Shown: positions 1 through 8,533, counted from the stretch's first letter. The stretch is DNA of 64,000 nucleotides from Flavonifractor sp. An82 (GCF_002159265.1 NZ_NFHG01000015.1:25822-89821); one strand, 5' to 3'. Notes: generated by a model from the letters alone, not told the origin. Numbers and translations: made by a program.

Positions 1-124
1 CTCCATGGTGGAGATCGTCACCAGCTGCCCCACCAACTGGGGCCTGGATCCCCTGAAGTCCCTGGACTACATCGAAGAGAAGATGCTGCCCGAGTTCCCT
101 CTGGGCGTCATCCGGGATCGGTAA
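1..124 (+). CDS. 2-oxoacid:ferredoxin oxidoreductase beta subunit, C-terminal end
   Basis: Only the last 40 codons are inside the window, in the frame ending with TAA at 122-124. They contain the motif CPTNWGLDP followed by a short helix rich in acidic residues, which is how the thiamine-pyrophosphate-binding beta subunits of the 2-oxoglutarate/2-ketoisovalerate ferredoxin oxidoreductases end. The gamma subunit follows after 15 bases with its own Shine-Dalgarno, so the two belong to one operon. Whether the substrate is 2-oxoglutarate or a branched-chain oxoacid cannot be decided from this fragment. Confidence 0.8.
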   Translation, partial: SMVEIVTSCPTNWGLDPLKSLDYIEEKMLPEFPLGVIRDR

Positions 125-139
125 AGGAGGTACGCGAAT

Positions 140-685
140 ATGGAAACCAATCTGTGTGTGGCCGGCTTCGGCGGCCAGGGCGTTATGACGCTGGGCAAGT
201 TCCTGGCCGACGCCACCTGCAATTCCACCGACAAGAACGTGACCTTCTTCCCCTCCTACGGCGCTGAGCAGCGCGGCGGTACCGCCAACTGCTTCGTGGT
301 CATCTCCGACGAGACCATCGGCGCCCCTCTGGGCGACGTGATGGACGACCTGATCGTTATGAACGGCCCCTCCCTGAAGAAGTTTATCGGCACCCTGAAG
401 AGCGGCGGCACCCTGTTCATCAACAGCTCCATCGTGTCCGACGACATCGGCCGTGACGACGTGAAGCTGGTAAAGGCTCCCGTCACCGAGCTGGCCCTGG
501 AGATGGGCAACGCCAAGGTGCTCAACGTCATCATGCTGGGCGTCTACGTGGGCTACACCGAGGTCATTGACCCCGCCATCGTGTGGAACACCATCGAGCA
601 CAAGCTGGCCTCCAAGCCCAAGCTGCTCCCCCTGAACAAGCAGGCCTTTGAGAAGGGCCTGGAGCTGGGCCGCGCCCAAAGATAA
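140..685 (+). CDS. 2-oxoacid:acceptor oxidoreductase gamma subunit
   Basis: A 181-residue protein of the pyruvate/2-oxoacid ferredoxin oxidoreductase gamma family. The N-terminus carries the family signature GFGGQGVMTLGKFLA, then PSYGAEQRGGTANC, which help bind coenzyme A in these enzymes. The complex oxidatively decarboxylates an oxoacid to an acyl-CoA and reduces ferredoxin in the cytoplasm. Start ATG at 140 has an AAAGGAGG seven bases upstream. The ptb-buk pair downstream would turn the acyl-CoA into an acyl phosphate and then ATP. Such an arrangement is typical of amino-acid-fermenting anaerobes making butyrate or branched-chain acids. The oxoacid specificity is inferred, not shown. Confidence 0.88.
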   Translation: METNLCVAGFGGQGVMTLGKFLADATCNSTDKNVTFFPSYGAEQRGGTANCFVVISDETIGAPLGDVMDDLIVMNGPSLKKFIGTLKSGGTLFINSSIVSDDIGRDDVKLVKAPVTELALEMGNAKVLNVIMLGVYVGYTEVIDPAIVWNTIEHKLASKPKLLPLNKQAFEKGLELGRAQR

Positions 686-783
686 CTTCCGCCTATGCGG
701 GCGCACGGCCTCCTGTGCGCCCGCATGGTCTATGGGGCGTCTCCCGCCCTTCCATTTACAATTCCGGAAAGGAGATCTTCCTT

Positions 784-1695
784 ATGGTATTCCATAATTT
801 TGATGAGCTCATCGCCCACGTGAAGGGCAAGCCCAACCGCGCCCGCATGGCGGTAGCCGCCGCCGGCGACGAGCACACCCTCCAGGCTGTCCTCCGTGCC
901 CGCGCCGAGGGCATCGTTACCCCCGTGCTGGTGGGCGACAAGGCCATCATCGATCAGGTCCTGGCCGAGCTGGGCGAGACCGTCCCCGCCGAGGACATCT
1001 ATGACGAGCCCGACCTGGCTGAGGCCGCCCGCAAGGCGGTGGCTCTGGTGAAGGAGGGCAAGGCCGACTTCCTGATGAAGGGCCGCCTGGACACCTCCGT
1101 GCTGCTGAAGGCTGTGGTCAACAAGGAGAACGGCCTGGGCAAGGGCGGCGTCATGAGCCACTTCACCGCTTTTGAGGTGCCCACCTACCACAAGCTGCTG
1201 ATGCCCGTGGACGGCGGCATGGTGACCTACCCCACTCTGGAGCAGAAGAAGGCCATCATCGAGAATACCGTGGGCGCTCTGCGTGCCATGGGCTACGACA
1301 ACCCCAAGGTGGGCATTCTGGCCTGCGTGGAGAAGCTCAACCCCAAGATGCCTGAGACTGTGGAGGGCGACGCCCTGAAGCAGATGAACCAGAAGGGCGA
1401 GATCACCGGCTGCGTGGTGGAAGGCCCCATCTCCTACGACTGCGCCGTCAGCAAGGAGATCGCCGACTTCAAGGGCTTTGAGAGCCCCGTGGCCGGCGAC
1501 TGCGACGTGCTGGTTGCCCCCAACATCCACGCCGGCAACATCATGGGCAAGATGCTCACCGTCACCTGCAAGGCCAAGATGGCCGGCTTCATCGTGGGCG
1601 CCCAGTGCCCCATCGTCATGACCAGCCGTGGCTCCTCCGCCGAGGAGAAGTACCTGTCCATCGTCATTTCCGCCGCTGCCGCTCAGAATCAGTAA
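784..1695 (+). CDS. ptb: phosphate butyryltransferase
   Basis: 303 residues, the usual length of Ptb. It transfers the acyl group from butyryl-CoA (or a branched acyl-CoA) to phosphate. The sequence has the phosphate acetyl/butyryltransferase layout: the N-terminal segment RMAVAAAGDEHTLQAV, FLMKGRLDTS in the middle, and the active-site region around DVLVAPNIHAGN near the C-terminus. The open frame extends upstream, but ATG 784 is chosen because it has GGAAAGGAG at the right distance and gives the standard N-terminus. It lies 98 bases after the oxidoreductase gamma gene and 12 bases before buk, so co-transcription is likely. Confidence 0.93.
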   Translation: MVFHNFDELIAHVKGKPNRARMAVAAAGDEHTLQAVLRARAEGIVTPVLVGDKAIIDQVLAELGETVPAEDIYDEPDLAEAARKAVALVKEGKADFLMKGRLDTSVLLKAVVNKENGLGKGGVMSHFTAFEVPTYHKLLMPVDGGMVTYPTLEQKKAIIENTVGALRAMGYDNPKVGILACVEKLNPKMPETVEGDALKQMNQKGEITGCVVEGPISYDCAVSKEIADFKGFESPVAGDCDVLVAPNIHAGNIMGKMLTVTCKAKMAGFIVGAQCPIVMTSRGSSAEEKYLSIVISAAAAQNQ

Positions 1696-1707
1696 GGAGG
1701 GACCTCA

Positions 1708-2790
1708 ATGGAACGTCTTTTGATCCTCAACCCTGGCTCCACTTCCACCAAGCTGGCCGTTTTTGACGGCGAGGAGCCCCTGTTTGTCGAATCCATCACC
1801 CACTCCGCTGAGGAGCTGGCTCCCTTTGACTGCGTGGCCGACCAGTATGAGTTCCGCCGGGACCTGGTGCTGGACTGCCTGAAGCGCCACGACATTGCCC
1901 TGGAGTCCCTCACCGCTATCGTCTCCCGCGGCGGCCTGCTCACCCCCATCGAGGCGGGCGCCTACGAGGTCAACGACGACATGGTGTGGCAGCTGAAGAA
2001 CAAGCCCCAGAACGAGCACGCCTCCAACGTGGGTGCCATGATTGCCCGCTCCATCAGCCTCCAGCTCAACATTCCCGCTTACATCTATGACGGCGTCACC
2101 GTGGACGAGCTGCTGCCCATCAACAAGATCACCGGTCTGCCCCTGCTGCGCCGCAAGGGCATGGGCCACAACCTGAACACCCGGGCCGCCGCCATGCGCT
2201 ACGCCCGTGAGAACGACAAGTCCTATGAGGATATCACTGTCATCGTGGCCCACCTGGGCGGCGGCATCTCGGTCAACCTGCACCACAACGGCAAGGTGGA
2301 GGACTTCATCAACGATGAGGAGGGCCCCTTCTCCCCCGAGCGCGCCGGCGGCCTGCCCATGTTTGATGTCATCAAGATGTGCTTCTCCGGCGAGTATGAC
2401 TATAAGAGCATGATGAAGCTGGTGAAGAGCAAGGGCGGCCTGCTGGCCCACCTGGGCACCACCGATAGCCGTGAGGTGGAGAAGATGATCCAGGACGGCA
2501 ACGAGCACGCCAAGCTGATCTACGACGCCATGATCCTCAACATCGCCAAGAACATCGGCAAGGTGGCTCCCGGCGTGTGCGGCAAGGTGGACGCCATCCT
2601 GCTCACCGGCGGCATCGCCTACTCCAACTATGTGACCAGCGAGATCGAGAAGCGGGTCTCCTTCATCGCTCCCGTGGTGGTGTACGCCGGCGAGGACGAG
2701 ATGCGCTCCCTGGCCCTGGGCGGCCTGCGGGTCCTCCGCGGCGAAGAGAAGGCCAAGACCTTCGTCAAGAACGAGAACCCCGGTTATTGA
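1708..2790 (+). CDS. buk: butyrate kinase
   Basis: 360 residues, typical for butyrate kinases of the acetokinase family. It makes ATP from butyryl phosphate and ADP. The N-terminus LILNPGSTSTKLAVFDGE is the conserved phosphate-binding start of the ASKHA fold; VAHLGGGISV and LTGGIAYS are the later nucleotide-binding motifs. An AAGGAGGGACCTCA ribosome site precedes ATG 1708. With ptb it forms a substrate-level phosphorylation pathway fed by the upstream oxidoreductase. A strong terminator closes the operon 29 bases after the stop. Confidence 0.94.
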   Translation: MERLLILNPGSTSTKLAVFDGEEPLFVESITHSAEELAPFDCVADQYEFRRDLVLDCLKRHDIALESLTAIVSRGGLLTPIEAGAYEVNDDMVWQLKNKPQNEHASNVGAMIARSISLQLNIPAYIYDGVTVDELLPINKITGLPLLRRKGMGHNLNTRAAAMRYARENDKSYEDITVIVAHLGGGISVNLHHNGKVEDFINDEEGPFSPERAGGLPMFDVIKMCFSGEYDYKSMMKLVKSKGGLLAHLGTTDSREVEKMIQDGNEHAKLIYDAMILNIAKNIGKVAPGVCGKVDAILLTGGIAYSNYVTSEIEKRVSFIAPVVVYAGEDEMRSLALGGLRVLRGEEKAKTFVKNENPGY

Positions 2791-2818
2791 TTCCTCCAGC
2801 ATCCCCGCTGAGTTGAAT

Positions 2819-2870
2819 AAAAGGAGAAGGTCCCTGCGGTTTTCCGCAGGGATCTTCTCCTTTTCTGTTT
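2819..2870. terminator. intrinsic terminator between buk and the 5'-nucleotidase gene
   Basis: A long inverted repeat with arms AAAAGGAGAAG-TCCCTGCGG and CCGCAGGGA-CTTCTCCTTTT around a short T-rich loop. T-rich flanks on both sides make it usable from both converging genes. Confidence 0.85.
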
Positions 2871-2872
2871 CT

Positions 2873-4804
2873 TCAGCCCCGGTAGCGGCGGTAGCCGCTC
2901 CCCCGGCGTCCGCCGTAGCGGCGGCTCCGGCGGGTAACCAGCCGGTGTACCACAAATACCACCAGGGCGATCACTACCAGCACCACCGCCAGAGCGACAG
3001 CACCGATCAGATTCAGCCCCTTCAGCAGGCTTACCGGATTCCAGGAGGCATCCAGCACCTTGCGTCCCTCCGGGGCGGCATAGCGCTGGTCCACCGTGCC
3101 CATGGACCGCAGGTAAGTGGCCAGGGCGTACCACTCCTTCAGTTCGGAGCCATTGGCGTTGTAAATGATCTGGTCCTCAAAGTTGGTAACCTCGTTGCCC
3201 TGGGCATCCTTGGGGGTGATCGTCAGGATGCCGAAGGATTTGTCGTTGACGGTACCCAGCATCTGGCCGGTGTACAGCCCGGTGACTACCCGGTAGAGCT
3301 TGTCATCCTCCAAAGGCACCGTGGTACCGTCAGGCAATACCTGGGCGCAGTCGTTCACCCGGTTGAGGAGCATCCGATGGGGGTTCCAGGTCCAGGCCAT
3401 GCCTGAGCCGTAGATCTGGGCGGCGGGCATCAGGCCGGTCACCGAGGCATCCACCTCAAAGGCGTCCTTCAGTTCACGGCCGGTGATCCACACTGAGATC
3501 AGCGGGTAGCCCGGGGAGCCGTCCGCCCCTGACCCCAGGGAGGACACATTAAATACGTCCGATGTGGTGATCTCCCCGGCGGAGAAGGACTCACGGATCA
3601 CCCCCGCTGCCACCACGGCGAAGTCCACCGGTACATAGTCCTCCCCCTCGGCCTGTTGGACGGCATATACATAGGAGTCGGCAATCAGATTGCCCAGAGT
3701 ATCCTCCCTGTGTTCCTCCGCAAACCGGGAGATGGGGGTAAAATCGAAGTCCGACCGGGCCAGCACCTGGTCAAAGGTCATGCCGAACTGAGAGAGGTAC
3801 TCCTCCTCCACCAGAGGCTGGAAGGACTGGGCCAGCCGCTCCATCTCTTCATCGGCGGGCACCGTCTCGTCCACCGGCACCAGCCGGTAATCCACCACCT
3901 TCTTCTCCCCGTTGGGCTGCCACTCCAAGTTGAGAACACCCAGATTGGTGGTATATTCACCGCAGGAGACAATGAGGGTGCTGTTGACCCGTATGGGCTC
4001 TGTCAATGTGGAATGGGTGTGGCCAGAGATGATGACGTCGATGCCGTCCACCGCCTTGGCCAGCTCATAGTCCTCACCCTTTTTCCCGTCGGTACCGCTG
4101 TGAGAAAGACAGATGATAAAATAGGGCTCGCTTCGCTCCTCCAGCTCCTCCTGCAGCGCCGCCACCGTCCGCTTAGCCGCGTCGGCAATGGGTTCAAATT
4201 CCATGCCTGACATGGGGGCGTAAGCGTCGGCATTCTCTCCCATCAGGCCAAAAATGCCATAGTTGATGCCGCCGCGGCTGAGGATCACATAGTCCTCCAC
4301 ACCGTAGTGCGCCATGGCCTGCTTCAGCTCCTGGCCCCCGGCCCCGTCCAGCACGGTGCCGTTGGACTGCACGATGGCAGGCACCGGACTGCCGCTGGAG
4401 GCTGCTGTCTCCAGCATCTGGGCCAGGCCGGAGGCCCGGTAGTCAAACTCGTGATTGCCCAGGGTGGTCACATCATAGCCCATGGCGCCCAGAGCCTTCA
4501 GCTCGGGGGCCTGGGTGGCGTAAATGGTCTGGAACAGGGTGCCCATGGAGAAGTCGCCCCCGTCCACCGTAATGGCGTCGGGGTATTTTACCCGCTCCCG
4601 CTCCAGCAGGGTAGCCAGCCGGGTATAGCCGCCGTACTCCCCTCCGTCCTCTGAGGGAGCGGGATAAAAATGGTCATGGGTATCGTGGGTAAACAGGATG
4701 GTGCTTTTATAGGTAGGCGCATTAGCTGACGCCGCGCAGGCCAGCGTCAGCAAAAAAATGACAAAAATTGCCGCAAATAGCCGTTTCAGGCCATAACGTA
4801 CCAT
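2873..4804 (-). CDS. membrane-anchored 5'-nucleotidase / 2',3'-cyclic-nucleotide phosphodiesterase family protein
   Basis: 643 residues. An N-terminal signal segment (about residues 6-27, hydrophobic, ending ACAASANA) is followed by a metallophosphatase domain with the metal-ligand motifs FTHDTHDHF, GNHEFD, SHSGTDG and GHTHS. The 5'-nucleotidase C-terminal domain lies at about 345-540. A single membrane helix sits near residues 595-620, followed by a very basic Arg/Gly/Tyr tail. The protein should face outside and release phosphate and nucleosides from extracellular nucleotides. First motif DTHD replaces the more usual DxHG/DxHS form. Start 4804 has AGGAGGGAG upstream. It stands alone, convergent with buk. 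Confidence 0.88.
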   Translation of the reverse strand: MVRYGLKRLFAAIFVIFLLTLACAASANAPTYKSTILFTHDTHDHFYPAPSEDGGEYGGYTRLATLLERERVKYPDAITVDGGDFSMGTLFQTIYATQAPELKALGAMGYDVTTLGNHEFDYRASGLAQMLETAASSGSPVPAIVQSNGTVLDGAGGQELKQAMAHYGVEDYVILSRGGINYGIFGLMGENADAYAPMSGMEFEPIADAAKRTVAALQEELEERSEPYFIICLSHSGTDGKKGEDYELAKAVDGIDVIISGHTHSTLTEPIRVNSTLIVSCGEYTTNLGVLNLEWQPNGEKKVVDYRLVPVDETVPADEEMERLAQSFQPLVEEEYLSQFGMTFDQVLARSDFDFTPISRFAEEHREDTLGNLIADSYVYAVQQAEGEDYVPVDFAVVAAGVIRESFSAGEITTSDVFNVSSLGSGADGSPGYPLISVWITGRELKDAFEVDASVTGLMPAAQIYGSGMAWTWNPHRMLLNRVNDCAQVLPDGTTVPLEDDKLYRVVTGLYTGQMLGTVNDKSFGILTITPKDAQGNEVTNFEDQIIYNANGSELKEWYALATYLRSMGTVDQRYAAPEGRKVLDASWNPVSLLKGLNLIGAVALAVVLVVIALVVFVVHRLVTRRSRRYGGRRGSGYRRYRG

Positions 4805-4890
4805 AATTCTCCCTCCTCACCTCCCATTCTGCCACAGTTTTCTCCAAAAGGAAAGCATAAAATAAGGCGGATTTTTCTCATAATTTGTGC

Positions 4891-4919
4891 TTGACATTAC
4901 CTCTCCACGCTGATATACT
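4891..4919 (+). promoter_or_regulatory. promoter of infC-rpmI-rplT
   Basis: Perfect -35 TTGACA at 4891-4896, 17-base spacer, -10 TATACT at 4914-4919. The predicted transcript would begin near 4926 and carry a leader of about 165 bases before infC. Confidence 0.85.
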
Positions 4920-5031
4920 GTTATGGCACAATAAAGCAGGAAGGTACCCCCGTCCTCACCTCCAGCACTCAGCAAAGAGGTCAACATGGTCAGCGGCGCG
5001 TCGTGTGTGCGGCGTGGCTGTTCTGTTGTGG

Positions 5032-5061
5032 CGCGGGTACCGGAATGGTAACCGCGTTTTT
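5032..5061 (+). terminator. leader attenuator upstream of infC
   Basis: Inverted repeat CGCGGGTACC (5032-5041) and GGTAACCGCG (5047-5056) with one internal mismatch and loop GGAAT, followed by TTTTT (5057-5061). It lies between the promoter and the infC ribosome site, so it can stop transcription before the operon. Firmicutes are known to control this operon by L20 binding to the leader; this hairpin is a good candidate for that terminator. The L20 link is inferred. Confidence 0.68.
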
Positions 5062-5092
5062 GTATGCAGCAAAGAATTGGAGGTGCTTTCGT

Positions 5093-5626
5093 ATCAGCAA
5101 ACAGGGTCATCAGATCAACGAAGAGATCCGCGACAAGGAAGTCCGGCTCGTCTCTGACAGCGGCGAGCAGCTGGGTATCATGTCCGCCCGTGAGGCGCTG
5201 GAGCGCGCCATCGAGCAGAACCTGGACCTGGTGAAGATCTCTCCCAACGCCGTGCCCCCCGTGTGCAAGCTCATGGACTATGGCAAGTACAAGTTCGAGC
5301 AGACCAAGCGGGAGAAAGAGGCCCGGAAGAACCAGCACGTCGTGGAGATCAAGGAAGTCCGTATGTCGCCGGGCATCGACGTGAATGATTTTAACGTCAA
5401 GCTCCGCAACGCCCAGAAGTTCCTGAGCCAGGGCAATCGGGTGAAGGTCACCGTCCGCTTCCGCGGCCGCGAAATGGCCCACACCGATATCGGCAAGGGC
5501 CTGCTGCTCAAGTTTGCGGAACAGTGCAGCGAGGTGGCCGCGTTGGACAAGGACCCCAAGCTGGACGGACGGCATATGTCCATGTTCCTCTCTCCCAAGG
5601 TTGCTAAGGACGGCAAAAAGTCCTGA
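5093..5626 (+). CDS. infC: translation initiation factor IF-3, probable AUC start
   Basis: IF3 binds the 30S subunit, keeps it apart from 50S and checks start codons. The sequence INEEIRDKEVRLVS at the N-terminus and the C-terminal domain (KEVRMSPGIDVND, KVTVRFRGREMAHTD) are classic. No ATG, GTG or TTG lies in frame at a sensible place. The upstream frame would start at 5003 and add 30 non-conserved residues. GGAGGT at 5079-5084 is eight bases before ATC 5093, which gives 177 residues, a normal IF3 length. Non-canonical AUU-type starts on infC are known and allow IF3 to repress itself. AUC as the start here is inferred. Confidence 0.88.
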   Translation: MSKQGHQINEEIRDKEVRLVSDSGEQLGIMSAREALERAIEQNLDLVKISPNAVPPVCKLMDYGKYKFEQTKREKEARKNQHVVEIKEVRMSPGIDVNDFNVKLRNAQKFLSQGNRVKVTVRFRGREMAHTDIGKGLLLKFAEQCSEVAALDKDPKLDGRHMSMFLSPKVAKDGKKS

Positions 5627-5665
5627 CGCCATCCCTGAAATCCAAAGACAAAGGAGTTAACCACC

Positions 5666-5869
5666 ATGCCTAAACTGAAAACTCACTCCGGCGCGAAGAA
5701 GAGATTCAGCCTGACCAAGTCCGGCAAGGTCAAGCGCGCCCATGCGTTCAAGTCCCACCTGCTCAACGGCCACGGCAAGGACACCAAGCGTAAGAGAGGC
5801 CTCCGCGCCGGCGCTTATGCGGACAAGACCAACGAGCCCGCCATCAAGCGCATGATCCCCTACAAATAA
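5666..5869 (+). CDS. rpmI: 50S ribosomal protein L35
   Basis: 67 residues, very basic, beginning MPKLKTHSGAKKRF, the standard L35 start. It follows infC by 39 bases and precedes rplT by 40 bases, the conserved order of this operon. AAAGGAGTTAACCACC precedes the ATG. Confidence 0.97.
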   Translation: MPKLKTHSGAKKRFSLTKSGKVKRAHAFKSHLLNGHGKDTKRKRGLRAGAYADKTNEPAIKRMIPYK

Positions 5870-5909
5870 GATAATTTCTACTTTACCTTAACATAGGAGG
5901 CTTTTTACA

Positions 5910-6266
5910 ATGGCTAGAGTTAAAGGCGCGATGATGACGCGCAAGAGAAGAAATAAGATCCTCAAGCTGGCCAAGGGCTACTGGGGCGCCAAGAGCAAGC
6001 ACTTCAAGATGGCCAACGAGCAGGTCATGAAGTCCCTGACCTACGCTTACACCGGCCGTCGCCTGAAGAAGCGCGACTTCCGCTCTCTGTGGATCACCCG
6101 TATCTCCGCCGCCTGCAAGCTGAACGGTATGAACTACTCCACCTTCATGAACGGCCTGAAGAAGGCTGGCGTGGAGATTAACCGTAAGATGCTGGCCGAG
6201 CTGGCTGTCAACGACAAGGCCGCTTTCACCGCTCTGACCGAGATGGCGAAGGCTCAGCTGGCCTGA
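5910..6266 (+). CDS. rplT: 50S ribosomal protein L20
   Basis: 118 residues with the conserved [19 protein letters not shown] start and [16 protein letters not shown] core. L20 assembles early on 23S rRNA and in other bacteria also represses this operon by binding the leader mRNA. A strong terminator follows within 10 bases of the stop. Confidence 0.97.
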   Translation: MARVKGAMMTRKRRNKILKLAKGYWGAKSKHFKMANEQVMKSLTYAYTGRRLKKRDFRSLWITRISAACKLNGMNYSTFMNGLKKAGVEINRKMLAELAVNDKAAFTALTEMAKAQLA

Positions 6267-6275
6267 GACTGATAC

Positions 6276-6317
6276 AAAAAATTCCTGTGTTTCTCTCCGG
6301 AACACAGGAATTTTTTT
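6276..6317 (+). terminator. terminator of the infC-rpmI-rplT operon
   Basis: Perfect 16-base arms AAAAAATTCCTGTGTT and AACACAGGAATTTTTT around a nine-base loop, ending in a T run. Confidence 0.92.
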
Positions 6318-6323
6318 ATGCTC

Positions 6324-6381
6324 TTGACAGCGCTTGTCTAATAGGATAGACTATCCTCAGAGAGTCTATCCAGTTAGACAA
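6324..6381 (+). promoter_or_regulatory. promoter and long palindromic operator of the BlaI-M56 pair
   Basis: -35 TTGACA (6324-6329), 17-base spacer, -10 TAGACT (6347-6352). Overlapping it is a 48-base dyad from 6334 to 6381: outer arms TTGTCTAA / TTAGACAA and inner arms AGGATAGACT / AGTCTATCC around a ten-base centre. The right outer arm runs into the AAGGAGG ribosome site. A repressor bound here would cover both the -10 and the start of the transcript. Binding by the BlaI-like product is inferred from its position. Confidence 0.75.
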
Positions 6382-6391
6382 GGAGGCACCT

Positions 6392-6742
6392 ATGGAAACG
6401 CCCAAGATTTTTGAAAGCGAATACCGGTTTTGTCTCATCCTGTGGGAGCATGAGCCGGTGACCACCACGGAACTGGTCAAGCTGTGCCAGTCACAACTGG
6501 GGTGGAAGCGCACCACCACCTACACCGTCATCAAGCGGCTGGGGGAGCGGGGGGTGCTGCGCAATCAGGACGGTCTGGTCACCGCCCTCATCTCCAAAGA
6601 GGACGCTCAGGTGTCTGAGATCGACGAGCTGATGGAGAAGAAATTCCAGGGCTCCCTGCCCGCCTTTCTGGCTGCCTTTGCCCGCAGGCAGTCCTTGTCC
6701 AAGGACGAGGTGGAGGAGATCCGGCGCATCATTGAGAAATAA
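6392..6742 (+). CDS. BlaI/MecI/CopY family transcriptional repressor
   Basis: 116 residues with the winged-helix start FESEYRFCLILWEHEPVTT and the recognition-helix region WKRTTTYTVIKRLGERG, as in BlaI and MecI. The C-terminal half is the helical dimer region. In this family the partner membrane metallopeptidase triggers cleavage or release of the repressor. The M56 partner gene follows after 12 bases. The palindrome just upstream is the probable operator. Confidence 0.9.
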   Translation: METPKIFESEYRFCLILWEHEPVTTTELVKLCQSQLGWKRTTTYTVIKRLGERGVLRNQDGLVTALISKEDAQVSEIDELMEKKFQGSLPAFLAAFARRQSLSKDEVEEIRRIIEK

Positions 6743-6754
6743 GGAGGTACCGCG

Positions 6755-8512
6755 ATGGAAGAGCTGTTCCTGACGGTGGTCAACCTCAGCCTCACCGCCG
6801 GCTGGCTGGTGCTGGCAGTGCTGGTGCTGCGGCTGCTCCTGCGCAGAGCTCCCAAATGGAGCTTCTGCCTGCTCTGGGCCCTGGTGGCCCTGCGGCTGGT
6901 CTGCCCCTTCTCCATCGAAAGCACCCTGAGCCTGATCCCCAGCGCCCAGCCGCTCCCCCGGGACATCCTCTACACCGCCGCCCCGGAGATCCAGAGCGGT
7001 ATTCCCGCCCTCAACAGCGCCGTCAATCCTGTTCTCCAGGAGGTCCTGGCTCCCTCGCCTACCGCCAGCGCCAATCCCACGCAGATCTGGTCCTTCCTGC
7101 TCTCCCAGGTGTGGCTGGCGGGCATGATCCTTCTGCTGCTCTACGCCCTAGTCAGCTGGCTGCTGCTGAAGCGCCGCCTGTCCACCGCCACCATGCTGGA
7201 GGGGAACATCAGGCAGAGTGAGCGGGTAGCTTCTCCCTTCGTGCTGGGGCTGTTCCGCCCGGTCATCTATCTGCCCTACCACATCCCAGAGGGCGATCTG
7301 TCTTATGTTTTGGCCCATGAGCGGGCCCACATCCGCCGGCTGGACCACTGGTGGAAGCTGGCAGGCTATGTGCTACTGGCGGTCTATTGGTTCCACCCCT
7401 TGATGTGGGTGGCCTATGTACTGTTCTGCCGGGATATGGAGGGGGCCTGCGACGAAAGAGTCATCCGGGCCTTGAGCACGGAAGAACGGCGGGGCTACTC
7501 CACCGCCCTGCTGAATTGCAGCATCCGCCGCCGGCCCGTGGCCCCCTGTCCACTGGCCTTCGGGGAGGCAGTGGTAAAGAGCCGGGTAAAAGCTGTGATG
7601 AGCTATAAAAAACCTGCCTTCTGGGTGGTGATTATCGCCCTCGCTGCCTGCGTCATTGCCGCGCTGTGCTTTCTGACCAGTCCCAAGGAGCCCACCGTCT
7701 ATGATGTTTTAACTCAGGACGGCTATGCGGTTCTGAGCCAGGAACAGGTGGAACTGACCCTTACCGTCCCAAAGTCCGCCCTGACGGATGACTGCTATAC
7801 CGGCAAGGGCCACACCTTTGCCGACGGTCAGGTGGTGGTCTGGCAGGACGATTCCACCACCATCTATCTTCACAATGTCATGCCCTCCAATGAGCGCGAA
7901 GACTTGCTGTATATGACCTTTGACTGCTCCTATCGCTTCTCCAACTATGGCAGCTTTGTCTCCCCCTTGAAGGCATCGGAGGATTCCTCCGTCAGCAACG
8001 AATGCACTTTGCGGAGCAAGTCCCTCCGGGACGGGACTACCGCCTACCCGGACGCCCTCAGCCTGCGGGGCTATGGTCCCGGCACCAAGTTTACCTTCTA
8101 TGTATCCAAAGAGGCCTGCATGGCCGCCAGAGACACCCTTATGATCGACATAACATGTAACCAGGTCCAGTACTATGAAACCTCCGGAGAACAACTTTCT
8201 CCTGTGGGGTATTATCGCTACGAAGGGGAGGGCTTCGGCGGTGATTTTACCCTGACGCTCAGGGATGACGGCTCTTTCACCTACTACGAAGGGGGCCTGA
8301 GCAGCTATATCGGGGCGGGCCAGTGGTCTGTCTCCGGCAATATCCTCACTCTGGAGGATGAGACCGGCATTACCAGGGTCAACTGTTTCCGCATGGAGGG
8401 GGATGATCTGATCTTCCAGGCGAAAGACTCCACCAATTTTATCTATATCAAAGTAGACAACGGAGCACAGTTCCGCAGAATCGGTGATCCACCAGTCAAC
8501 GCCTTCCCATAA
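6755..8512 (+). CDS. M56 family (BlaR1-type) membrane metallopeptidase with a non-PBP sensor tail
   Basis: 585 residues. Hydrophobic helices near 7-27, 30-50 and 115-135 flank the zinc-protease core: HERAH at about 188-192 and the third ligand in the DMEGACDERV segment. A fourth helix near 290-310 leads to an extracellular C-terminal part of about 275 residues. Unlike BlaR1, this part shows no penicillin-binding SxxK/KTG layout; the last 90 residues look like a small beta-barrel (FTLTLRDDGSFTYYEGG, GQWSVSGNILTLEDE). It probably senses some envelope signal and acts on the adjacent repressor. The ligand is unknown. Confidence 0.82.
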   Translation: MEELFLTVVNLSLTAGWLVLAVLVLRLLLRRAPKWSFCLLWALVALRLVCPFSIESTLSLIPSAQPLPRDILYTAAPEIQSGIPALNSAVNPVLQEVLAPSPTASANPTQIWSFLLSQVWLAGMILLLLYALVSWLLLKRRLSTATMLEGNIRQSERVASPFVLGLFRPVIYLPYHIPEGDLSYVLAHERAHIRRLDHWWKLAGYVLLAVYWFHPLMWVAYVLFCRDMEGACDERVIRALSTEERRGYSTALLNCSIRRRPVAPCPLAFGEAVVKSRVKAVMSYKKPAFWVVIIALAACVIAALCFLTSPKEPTVYDVLTQDGYAVLSQEQVELTLTVPKSALTDDCYTGKGHTFADGQVVVWQDDSTTIYLHNVMPSNEREDLLYMTFDCSYRFSNYGSFVSPLKASEDSSVSNECTLRSKSLRDGTTAYPDALSLRGYGPGTKFTFYVSKEACMAARDTLMIDITCNQVQYYETSGEQLSPVGYYRYEGEGFGGDFTLTLRDDGSFTYYEGGLSSYIGAGQWSVSGNILTLEDETGITRVNCFRMEGDDLIFQAKDSTNFIYIKVDNGAQFRRIGDPPVNAFP

Positions 8513-8533
8513 TGCACCCACAAACAAGAACGA

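Noticed and set aside
2207..2413. Small plus-strand frames inside butyrate kinase
   Set aside because: Ser/Pro/Arg-rich shadow of the real gene with no start signal.
5003..5092. N-terminal extension of infC from ATG 5003
   Set aside because: The 30 extra residues are not IF3-like, the ATG has no ribosome site, and the segment lies over the attenuator hairpin.
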